Of a stretch of DNA of 41,994 nucleotides, positions 24,160 to 31,389 are shown piece by piece. The notes under the pieces are model-generated. The model saw only the letters and a program-made list of their open reading frames with translations. It ran no database searches and was not told the origin of the DNA. Source of the stretch: Marinosulfonomonas sp. (lineage in GTDB: Bacteria; Pseudomonadota; Alphaproteobacteria; Rhodobacterales; Rhodobacteraceae); assembly GCA_015488685.1 (NCBI GenBank), contig WFNH01000053.1, positions 1 to 41,994 of the forward strand, in the 5' to 3' direction. The translations under genes were made by a program, and so were the position numbers. Within the stretch, counting starts at the first letter, position 1. Each line of letters starts with the position of its first letter.

Positions 24160-27100
24160 ATGACCGCTCAAAACATCAGCCTGAATGATCGTTTCGATCT
24201 GGAGAAGTCGCCTGTTCTGTTAAATGGCACGCAGGCGCTGGTTCGTCTGATGCTGATGCAACAGGCGCGGGACGCGGCTGCGGGGCTGAATACAGCGGGC
24301 TATTGCACCGGCTATCGCGGGTCCCCCCTTGGGGCGGTGGATTTGCAGATGCAGCGGGCGCAAAAGGTGCTTGAGGCCTCCAACATCACCTTTCAGCCCG
24401 GCATGAACGAGGATCTGGCGGCCACAGCGATCTGGGGCACGCAACAGGCCGAACTGCGCGGCGAGGGCAAATATGACGGTGTGTTTTCGCTGTGGTATGG
24501 CAAAGGCCCCGGTGTTGACCGCTCGGGCGATGTGATGCGCCACGCCAATATGGCCGGCACCAGCCCACATGGCGGGGTGCTGATGGCGATGGGTGATGAC
24601 CACACCGGCGAAAGTTCGACCACGCTGCACCAGTCCGACTGGGCGATGGTAGACGCTTACATGCCGATCGTATCGCCTGCTGGCGTGCAGGAAATTCTGG
24701 ATTACGGGCTGTATGGCTGGGCGCTAAGCCGCTTTGCCGGTGTCTGGACCGGTCTGAAAGTGATGAAAGATACCATCGAGGTGACCAGCGTGGTTGATGG
24801 CCATCCCGACCGGATGCAGTTTGTGGCGCCGAAATTCGAGATGCCAGAAGGTGGGTTGAACATCCGCCTGATCGATACGCCGGTTTTGCAAGAAGCACGG
24901 ATGATTGATTACAAGAGGGTCGCCGCAGAAGCCTTTGCAAAGGCAAATAAAATTGACAAACGGGTTTGGGGAAAGCCAGGCTCGAAAATCGGCTTTGTCG
25001 CGGCGGGCAAGAACTGGCTGGATCTGACCCATGCGATGGAATTACTGGGGATGGATGCGGCCGAGGCCGACCGGCTGGGCATCACCACCTACAAGATTGG
25101 CCAGACCTGGCCACTGGACATGGACAGTATCCGCGACTGGGCCGAAGGACTGGACCTGATCGTGGTGGTCGAGGAAAAGCGCAAGCTGCTGGAAGTGCAG
25201 ATCAAGGAAGCGATCTTTGATGATCGGCGCGGGCGGCGGGTTTATGGCTGGCGGGATGATCGGGGCAATGAGCTGTTCCCCACCCGCATGGCGCTGGACC
25301 CGATCATGATTGCCGAACGGATTGGCGGCATCCTGATTGACGAGGGACGCGGCACCGACCGGATCAAGGCCGGTTTGCAATTGCTGGACGAGGCCCGCAC
25401 AGCCGACAACGCTGAAGAAATCGCGGCCCGTTTGCCCTATTTCTGCTCGGGTTGTCCGCATAATTCATCGACCAAGGTGCCCGAGGGCAGCCGCGCCTAT
25501 GCAGGGATTGGCTGTCACTACATGGTGCAATGGATGGACCGTTCCACTGTGGGTTTTACCCAGATGGGTGGCGAAGGGGCGAACTGGGTCGGGGAATCGC
25601 TGTTTTCTGAAACGGATCATGTGTTCCAGAATTTGGGCGATGGAACCTACAACCATTCGGGCATTATGGCGATCCGCTCGGCCGTGGCGGCGGGCACCAC
25701 GATGACCTACAAAATTTTGTATAACGACGCTGTGGCGATGACCGGCGGACAGGCAAATGAGGGCGATCTGGACGCCCCGCGCATTGCCCGCGAGGTTCAG
25801 GCGATGGGGGTGAAACACATCGCCGTAGTCTATGATGAAAAAGAGGATATTGACCGTGGTGCGTTTCCGGCGGGGCTGGAGTGGTATGAGCGCGACGAGC
25901 TGATGGAAGTTCAGCGGAAGTATAGTAAAATCAAAGGCGTGTCGGTCATTCTTTATGTCCAAACCTGCGCCGCGGAAAAACGTCGCCGCCGCAAGCGCGG
26001 GCTGTTTCCCGATCCGGACAAGCGGGTGTTCATCAATCCCGATGTCTGCGAGGGCTGCGGCGATTGCGGTGTGCAATCCAACTGTGTGTCGATTGTGCCG
26101 GTTGAAACCGAACTGGGGCGCAAACGGGCGATTGATCAGTCGTCTTGCAACAAGGATTTCAGTTGCATCAACGGGTTTTGCCCCTCTTTTGTGACGCTAC
26201 AGGGCGCCACCCCGAAAAAATCCGCAACCGCGCAGATCGATCTGCCGGATCTGCCCGCCCCGACCGTGCCCGCGATTGACGGCACCCACAACGTGGTGAT
26301 CACCGGCGTTGGCGGCACCGGCGTTGTCACCATCGGCGCGATCCTTGCGCAGGCGGCGCATATCGATGGCAAGGGGGCTGGTATGATGGAAATGGCGGGC
26401 CTCGCGCAAAAGGGCGGGGCGGTGCATATCCACCTGCGGCTGGCCAATGCGCCCGAGGATATCAGCGCCATTCGCGTGGCTTTGGGCGAGGCCGACGCGG
26501 TTCTGGGCGGTGATCTGGTCACCACTGCGGGGGCGAAAACCATCGGGTTGATGAAAACGGGGCGCACGGGGGCGGTGGTGAATAGCCACCAGATTATAAC
26601 CGGCGATTTCACCCGCGACACCGAATTCAAGCTGCCGTTCGACCGGCTGGAGTTGCAACTAGAGGCGCGTCTGGCGGGGAATCTGGCGGAATTCGACGCC
26701 TCGGAACTGGCCCGCGCTCTGCTGGGCGACAGTATCTTTTCCAACATGATGATCGTCGGAGCGGCGTGGCAGCGCGGGTTGTTGCCGCTGTCCTATGACG
26801 CGATCATGGCGGCGATTGAATTGAACAAGGCGGCGGTTGAGGGCAACAAACGCGCCTTTGAAATCGGTCGCTGGGCGGTGGAATTCCCCGAGGATGCGGC
26901 CAAGGCGATATCGCCGGTGGTGGTGGACAAGCCCAAATCACTGGAGGAGATTATCGCCTATCGGGCCGATTATCTGGTGGATTACCAGAACGAAACACTA
27001 AAAACCCGCTATCTGGCGCTGGTCGATCAGGCGCAGGATGCGCGGCTGAAACAGGCCGTGGCCAAGGGTTATCACAAACTGCTGGCCTATAAGGACGAAT

Positions 27101-27564
27101 ACGAGGTCGCCCGCCTGATGCTGGATGTGCGGGAAAAGGCGCAGGCGGAATTCGACGGCGATTTCACCATGCGCTTCCATCTGGCCCCGCCGATCTTGTC
27201 TGGCACGGACGCTAACGGGCGGCCCAAGAAACGCGAATTTGGCGGCTGGATCATGCCGGTTTACCGCCTGCTGGCGCGTTTGAAGGGTCTGCGCGGCACA
27301 GCGTTTGATCTGTTCGGTCGCACCAGGGAACGCAAGATGGAACGGGCGTTGATTGCGCAATATGAGGCGGACATGGCCGAGGTTCTGCCCAACGTCACGC
27401 CGCAAACCCTTGATATTGCAGTGGAACTTGCCGAACTACCACTTTCCATTCGTGGCTTTGGGCCTGTGAAGATGGCCAATGAAACCGCTGCTGCCAAACG
27501 GCGCGAGGCGCTATTGGCGGCCTTTCGCGCGGGCGGGGCGGATATTGTGGACGCGGCTGAATAG
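24160..27564 (+). CDS. Indolepyruvate ferredoxin oxidoreductase, fused single-chain type
   Basis: 1134 residues: alpha/beta and gamma parts of the oxidoreductase in one chain. It decarboxylates aryl pyruvates (indolepyruvate and relatives) to aryl-acetyl-CoA with reduction of ferredoxin. In order: the pyrimidine-domain start (CTGYRGSPLGAVDLQM), the TPP-binding region (GDGTYNHSGIMAIRSAVAAGTTMTYKILYNDAVAMTGGQ in pieces at about residues 490-535), a ferredoxin-like cysteine cluster (CEGCGDCGVQSNC, then C..DFSCINGFCP), and the gamma domain (GVGGTGVVTIGAILAQAAH, MAGLAQKGGAVH). The start ATG 24160 has an AAGGGGAGA site. A TATACT box and LysR palindrome lie upstream. Length is as in aerobic proteobacterial members. 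Confidence 0.95.
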   Translation: MTAQNISLNDRFDLEKSPVLLNGTQALVRLMLMQQARDAAAGLNTAGYCTGYRGSPLGAVDLQMQRAQKVLEASNITFQPGMNEDLAATAIWGTQQAELRGEGKYDGVFSLWYGKGPGVDRSGDVMRHANMAGTSPHGGVLMAMGDDHTGESSTTLHQSDWAMVDAYMPIVSPAGVQEILDYGLYGWALSRFAGVWTGLKVMKDTIEVTSVVDGHPDRMQFVAPKFEMPEGGLNIRLIDTPVLQEARMIDYKRVAAEAFAKANKIDKRVWGKPGSKIGFVAAGKNWLDLTHAMELLGMDAAEADRLGITTYKIGQTWPLDMDSIRDWAEGLDLIVVVEEKRKLLEVQIKEAIFDDRRGRRVYGWRDDRGNELFPTRMALDPIMIAERIGGILIDEGRGTDRIKAGLQLLDEARTADNAEEIAARLPYFCSGCPHNSSTKVPEGSRAYAGIGCHYMVQWMDRSTVGFTQMGGEGANWVGESLFSETDHVFQNLGDGTYNHSGIMAIRSAVAAGTTMTYKILYNDAVAMTGGQANEGDLDAPRIAREVQAMGVKHIAVVYDEKEDIDRGAFPAGLEWYERDELMEVQRKYSKIKGVSVILYVQTCAAEKRRRRKRGLFPDPDKRVFINPDVCEGCGDCGVQSNCVSIVPVETELGRKRAIDQSSCNKDFSCINGFCPSFVTLQGATPKKSATAQIDLPDLPAPTVPAIDGTHNVVITGVGGTGVVTIGAILAQAAHIDGKGAGMMEMAGLAQKGGAVHIHLRLANAPEDISAIRVALGEADAVLGGDLVTTAGAKTIGLMKTGRTGAVVNSHQIITGDFTRDTEFKLPFDRLELQLEARLAGNLAEFDASELARALLGDSIFSNMMIVGAAWQRGLLPLSYDAIMAAIELNKAAVEGNKRAFEIGRWAVEFPEDAAKAISPVVVDKPKSLEEIIAYRADYLVDYQNETLKTRYLALVDQAQDARLKQAVAKGYHKLLAYKDEYEVARLMLDVREKAQAEFDGDFTMRFHLAPPILSGTDANGRPKKREFGGWIMPVYRLLARLKGLRGTAFDLFGRTRERKMERALIAQYEADMAEVLPNVTPQTLDIAVELAELPLSIRGFGPVKMANETAAAKRREALLAAFRAGGADIVDAAE

Positions 27565-27637
27565 CGCGCTGCCCCGGACCTGATCCGGGGCCTCGACCTT
27601 ACCGTGGCAGACCCCGGATCAGGTCCGGGGCAGCGCG
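27565..27637. repeat. 26-base inverted repeat built from two palindromic units
   Basis: Left arm 27565-27590 and right arm 27612-27637 are perfect reverse complements (26 bases), separated by 21 bases. Each arm contains the GC palindrome also found at 932-954 (CCCCGGA-TCAGG-TCCGGGG or its complement). The whole can form a very stable cruciform or RNA hairpin, starting right after the oxidoreductase stop codon and 71 bases before murI. It resembles a paired REP/BIME element and may end transcription. Confidence 0.9.
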
Positions 27638-27708
27638 GGTGCAATAAGCCGTAGATTTCCACCCAAAACCCGCGTATTTACAAACCGAACGCGAAACTGG
27701 AGCAGGTT

Positions 27709-28521
27709 ATGGCAGTCGGAGTTTTTGATTCAGGTTTGGGCGGGCTGACGGTGCTGGACGCCGTTGCCAAACGCCTGCCCGATGTCCCCTTTATCTATTT
27801 GGGTGACAGCGCGCATGCGCCATACGGCGTGCGTGATGCCGAGGATGTCTATACCCTGACCAAAGCCGCCGTGGCTCGCCTGTGGGAGGCCGGTTGCGAT
27901 CTGGTGATACTGGCCTGTAACACCGCATCCGCCGCCGCCCTGCGCCGGATGCAGGAAGAAGGTTTGCCTGATGGCAAGCGCGTGTTGGGTGTGTTCGTGC
28001 CCCTGATCGAGGCCCTGACCGAACGCGACTGGGGCGACAATTCCCCGCCGCGCGAAGTGGCCGTGAAACACGTTGCGCTGTTTGCCACCCCTGCCACCGT
28101 TGCCAGCCGTGCCTTTCAGCGGGAACTGGCATTTCGGGCGATCGGTGTTGATGTCGAGGCACAGGCCTGCGGCGGTGTGGTCGATGCGATCGAGGACGGC
28201 GACGAGATACTGGCCGAAGCGCTGGTGCGCAGCCATGTCGATGCCTTGAAGCGTAAAATGCCTGACCCGCAGGCCGCAATTCTGGGCTGCACCCATTATC
28301 CACTGATGGAAAGCACCTTTCAGGCGGCTTTGGGGCCGGATGTGAAGGTGTTTTCCCAAGCCGATCTGGTGGCCGAAAGTCTGGCCGATTACCTGACCCG
28401 CCACCCCAATATGCAGGGGAAGGGCAAGGAATCGTTGTTTTTGACCACGGGTGATCCGGCTTCGGTTTCGGACAAGGCCACGCAGTTCCTGCGACGAAAG
28501 ATCACCTTTCAACCTGCGTGA
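27709..28521 (+). CDS. murI: Glutamate racemase
   Basis: 270 residues. It makes D-glutamate for peptidoglycan. Both catalytic cysteines are present: C70 in LACNTASAA and C194 in [11 protein letters not shown]-terminal [16 protein letters not shown] and [11 protein letters not shown] are family signatures. The ATG has a GGAGCAGG site. It follows the palindromic element and precedes argC by 55 bases on the same strand. Confidence 0.97.
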   Translation: MAVGVFDSGLGGLTVLDAVAKRLPDVPFIYLGDSAHAPYGVRDAEDVYTLTKAAVARLWEAGCDLVILACNTASAAALRRMQEEGLPDGKRVLGVFVPLIEALTERDWGDNSPPREVAVKHVALFATPATVASRAFQRELAFRAIGVDVEAQACGGVVDAIEDGDEILAEALVRSHVDALKRKMPDPQAAILGCTHYPLMESTFQAALGPDVKVFSQADLVAESLADYLTRHPNMQGKGKESLFLTTGDPASVSDKATQFLRRKITFQPA

Positions 28522-28576
28522 TTGCAGGCGGCCCCAACCCTGCCTATATTCCTGATGAACATGAAAGAGGTCACCC

Positions 28577-29605
28577 ATGACCCATAAAATCGCGATCCTT
28601 GGTGCCAGCGGCTATACCGGCGCTGAACTGGTGCGCCTGATTGCCGGCCATCCCAATATGGAAATCGTTGCCCTGTCGGGGGAACGCAAGGCCGGCATGG
28701 CCTACCGCGATGTGTTCCCGCATCTGCGTCATCTCGACTTGCCGGATCTGGTAAAGATCGATGAAATCGACTTTTCCGGTGTTGATCTGGCCTTCTGCGC
28801 TTTGCCACATGCCACTTCACAGGCGGTGATCCGCGACTTGCCCGCCGATTTGCGCATTGTCGACCTGTCCGCCGATTTTCGGCTGTGCGATCTTGACGAA
28901 TACGAAAAATGGTATGGCAAACCCCACGGCGCGCCGCATCTGCAGTCTGATGCGGTTTACGGTCTGACCGAATTTTACCGCGAGGAAATCCGCGCCGCTC
29001 GGCTGGTGGCGGGCACCGGCTGTAATGCGGCGACCGGCCAATATGCGCTGCGCCCCCTGATGACGGGCGGTCTGATTGATCTGGATGACATCGTGATTGA
29101 CCTGAAGGCCGCGGTTTCGGGGGCGGGCAGGGCGCTGAAGGAAAACCTGCTGCATGCCGAATTGTCCGAGGGGTATCACCCCTATGCCATTGGCGGCACA
29201 CACCGGCATCTGGCCGAGTTCGATCAGGAATTTTCGCTGGTCGCAGGGCGTGAAATACAGGTGCAGTTTACCCCGCATCTGATCCCCGCCAATCGCGGAA
29301 TTCTGGCCACGGTCTATGTCAAAGGGGATGCCCAAAAGGTGCACGCGGCTTTGGCTGACGCCTACAAGGACGAACCGTTCATCCTGACCTTGCCATTTGG
29401 CGAGGCCCCGTCGACCCGCCATATCCGTGGCTCGAACTTCTGTCATATCGGTGTGGTCGCGGACCGCATCGAAGGACGCACAATTATCGTCGCAGCGCTG
29501 GACAATCTGACCAAAGGGTCATCCGGTCAGGCGCTACAGAACGCAAATCTAATGTTGGGAGAGGTGGAAACAGCCGGTCTGATGGCCGCGCCGGTTTTCC
29601 CTTAA
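28577..29605 (+). CDS. argC: N-acetyl-gamma-glutamyl-phosphate reductase
   Basis: 342 residues. NADPH-dependent third step of arginine synthesis. Rossmann motif [16 protein letters not shown] at the start and the catalytic cysteine C149 in AGTGCNAATG, with [14 protein letters not shown] downstream. The ATG has an AAAGAGGT site. Its stop is only 9 bases before the ccmE start, so argC and ccmE are probably read together, an arrangement of housekeeping genes rather than a pathway link. Confidence 0.97.
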   Translation: MTHKIAILGASGYTGAELVRLIAGHPNMEIVALSGERKAGMAYRDVFPHLRHLDLPDLVKIDEIDFSGVDLAFCALPHATSQAVIRDLPADLRIVDLSADFRLCDLDEYEKWYGKPHGAPHLQSDAVYGLTEFYREEIRAARLVAGTGCNAATGQYALRPLMTGGLIDLDDIVIDLKAAVSGAGRALKENLLHAELSEGYHPYAIGGTHRHLAEFDQEFSLVAGREIQVQFTPHLIPANRGILATVYVKGDAQKVHAALADAYKDEPFILTLPFGEAPSTRHIRGSNFCHIGVVADRIEGRTIIVAALDNLTKGSSGQALQNANLMLGEVETAGLMAAPVFP

Positions 29606-29614
29606 AGGAGTGTC

Positions 29615-30073
29615 ATGAAGGGACTAAAGAAAAAACGCCGGATACAGGTTATCATCGTGGCTTTCGTCGCTTTGGCGATATCCACAGGGTTAATTGGCTA
29701 TGCATTGCGAGGTGGAATCAATTATTTCAAAAGCCCGACCCAGATTGTCGAAGACATACCCCCTCCGACACAGGTGCTAAGGGTTGGTGGTCTGGTCGAG
29801 GAAGGCACGTTGAAACGCGGTCAAGGAGAGGTTATTACATTTAACATCACTGATGGCGGGTCCAGCATCAAAGCCAGCTATACAGGGGTTCTGCCCGATC
29901 TGTTCAAAGAGGGACAGGGCACTGTTGCCACTGGTCGCTATGTGAACGGTATTTTTCAAGCCACTGAAATCCTTGCGAAACATGATGAAAACTACATGCC
30001 CAAAGAAGTCGTGGATGCGTTGAAAGAACAGGGATACTACGTTGATCCCAAGGATGAGGCGAACGGCAGCTAA
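29615..30073 (+). CDS. ccmE: Cytochrome c maturation heme chaperone CcmE
   Basis: 152 residues. A membrane-anchored periplasmic protein that binds heme covalently and hands it to CcmF/CcmH. N-terminal basic start then one membrane segment (about residues 10-30), OB-fold with RVGGLVEEGTLKRG and VTFNITDG-like strands, and the heme-binding histidine H123 in LAKHDENYMP (with Y127). Ribosome-binding site AAAGGAG. The next ccm gene (ccmF) is 1.3 kb downstream because a lysis cassette lies between. Confidence 0.97.
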   Translation: MKGLKKKRRIQVIIVAFVALAISTGLIGYALRGGINYFKSPTQIVEDIPPPTQVLRVGGLVEEGTLKRGQGEVITFNITDGGSSIKASYTGVLPDLFKEGQGTVATGRYVNGIFQATEILAKHDENYMPKEVVDALKEQGYYVDPKDEANGS

Positions 30074-30095
30074 GGGCTAATTTAACCAATTTTAC

Positions 30096-30127
30096 ACACC
30101 CTCGCAGCGAAACAACTGCGGGGGTGT
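30096..30127 (+). promoter_or_regulatory. Hairpin that covers the endolysin ribosome-binding site
   Basis: ACACCCTCGCAG (30096-30107), loop CGAAACAA, CTGCGGGGGTGT (30116-30127): a 12-base stem with one G-U pair. The right arm holds the only purine-rich Shine-Dalgarno candidate (GCGGGGG) and ends one base before the ATG at 30129. It may be a ccmE terminator (no T-run) or a translational lock on the lysis gene. Confidence 0.6.
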
Positions 30128-30128
30128 T

Positions 30129-30740
30129 ATGCAAACGGTTCACCAGATTGCCAGTGAAATTGTCGCCCGTGAAGGCGGCTTTGTGAATGATCCGTCCGAT
30201 CCGGGCGGGGCGACGAAATACGGTGTGACCATCCACACCATGCGGCGTCTGGGGCTGGATTTGACCGGCGACGGGCGGGTTTCCGTGGCGGATGTGCGGG
30301 CGTTGACGCGGGCACAGGCGGTGGACATTTTCATCACCCATTATTTCAAACGCCCCCGTATTGGCGAATTGCCCGAGGTGCTGCACGCCAGCGTGTTTGA
30401 TATGTATGTCAATGCCGGTTCAAACGCGGTGAAAATCCTGCAACGCCTGCTGGCCAAGATGGGCCATGCGGTGGGGGTGGACGGGGCAATCGGCCGGCAA
30501 ACCATTGCCGCCACGCAGGCCGCTTTTGCCGATGCCGCTGACTATCTGGCGGATGCCTACGGGATCGAGCGGCGCAACTATTACTATGCTCTGGCCGATG
30601 CCCGCCCGGCCTCGCGCAAATATGCCCGTCGGCGGGACGGGGGTAAAGGGGGCTGGATTCTGCGGGCCGAGGAATTCATCTCACCGCGTTATCATCTGAC
30701 AGACGAAGAACACCGCAGGAGGGTTGCCGCATGGGGTTGA
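30129..30740 (+). CDS. GTA-type endolysin (glycoside hydrolase 108 N-acetylmuramidase)
   Basis: 203 residues. The N-terminal lysozyme-like domain starts with IASEIVAREGGFVNDPSDPGGATKYGVT; E15 in the EGG motif is the predicted catalytic acid. A C-terminal peptidoglycan-binding part has ASVFDMYVNAGSNAVKILQRL and GVDGAIGRQTIAA. No signal peptide is visible, so export would depend on the holin encoded next, which overlaps this gene by 10 bases. The pair matches the endolysin-holin pair used for release of gene transfer agents in Rhodobacter capsulatus, where the lysis genes are also apart from the structural cluster. A small prophage remnant is the alternative; no other phage gene is nearby. Confidence 0.92.
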   Translation: MQTVHQIASEIVAREGGFVNDPSDPGGATKYGVTIHTMRRLGLDLTGDGRVSVADVRALTRAQAVDIFITHYFKRPRIGELPEVLHASVFDMYVNAGSNAVKILQRLLAKMGHAVGVDGAIGRQTIAATQAAFADAADYLADAYGIERRNYYYALADARPASRKYARRRDGGKGGWILRAEEFISPRYHLTDEEHRRRVAAWG

Positions 30741-31285
30741 TTGAAAGGTTGTTCACACTGGTTTTCGGGGGCGGGCGCAATGTGGTGCGCGAAACCGCCG
30801 AGGTGTTTCGTGAGAACGCCGAAGCGGGGGCGGCGCGCAATGCGGCCCTGCAAACGCAGGCCATCGCCCAGCATGGGGCCGAATTCAGCCGTCCGCAAAA
30901 AGGCGGGTTTGACCGGTTCATGGATGGCGTAAACTGTCTGCCGCGCCCCCTGATGGCGTTTGGTATTCTGGGGCTGTTTATCGCGGCAATGGTTAATCCG
31001 GTCTGGTTTGCCAGCCGGATGCAGGGGTTGGCACTGGTGCCCGATCCGCTGTGGTGGCTGCTGGGGGCGATTGTGTCGTTCTATTTCGGGGCGCGGCATC
31101 AATTCAAGGGGCAGGAATTCCAGCAATCCATCACCGAAACCATGTTGCGGGTGCCACAGGTGGTGGAAAATATCCGCACCCTGAATGCTCTTAGTCCGAA
31201 AATGGCCGCGCAAAATTTCAATCAATTGACTGATACGAACGGAAAAAACGCAGCACTCGAGGATTGGAAGCGCGCGAAATCCTAA
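30731..31285 (+). CDS. GTA-type 3-TM holin
   Basis: 184 residues. After a charged N-terminus (about residues 1-65: VRETAEVFRENAEAGAARNAALQTQAIAQHG) come hydrophobic segments FGILGLFIAAMVNPVWFA and PDPLWWLLGAIVSFYFGARHQ, in the arrangement of the family named holin of three transmembrane segments for gene-transfer-agent release. A third segment is less clear. The C-terminal tail is soluble. Strong ribosome-binding site GGAGGG. It would form pores that let the endolysin reach the wall. Overlap with the endolysin implies co-translation. Confidence 0.9.
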   Translation: MGLIERLFTLVFGGGRNVVRETAEVFRENAEAGAARNAALQTQAIAQHGAEFSRPQKGGFDRFMDGVNCLPRPLMAFGILGLFIAAMVNPVWFASRMQGLALVPDPLWWLLGAIVSFYFGARHQFKGQEFQQSITETMLRVPQVVENIRTLNALSPKMAAQNFNQLTDTNGKNAALEDWKRAKS

Positions 31286-31296
31286 TCAATCCGGCT

Positions 31297-31342
31297 TTGC
31301 GACAAAGTTAACCCGATTGTGACAATGCGCCCACCTTGCGAC
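31297..31342. promoter_or_regulatory. Triple TTGYGAC repeat upstream of ccmF
   Basis: TTGCGAC (31297-31303), TTGTGAC (31317-31323), TTGCGAC (31336-31342), spaced 20 and 19 bases, about two helical turns. They lie in the only space where ccmF could have its own promoter. GCGAC half-sites resemble those of redox response regulators of the RegA/PrrA type, but this is a loose match. Confidence 0.4.
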
Positions 31343-31378
31343 GCGGTTTTATCGTTGGCCTAACGGTCGGAACCGCGT
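31341..31378 (+). promoter_or_regulatory. Leader hairpin before ccmF
   Basis: ACGCGGTT (31341-31348) pairs perfectly with AACCGCGT (31371-31378), with an inner CGTT/AACG stem. It ends 11 bases before the ccmF ATG and could serve as a holin-transcript terminator or a leader structure. Confidence 0.45.
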
Positions 31379-31389
31379 AATAAGGGCGT

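Noticed and set aside
27565-27637. CRISPR-like repeat
   Set aside because: Two inverted palindromic units with a single 21-base loop, not direct repeats with multiple spacers.
30129-31285. Intact prophage
   Set aside because: Only endolysin and holin are present; flanks are ccm housekeeping genes and no integrase, capsid or attachment repeats are seen.
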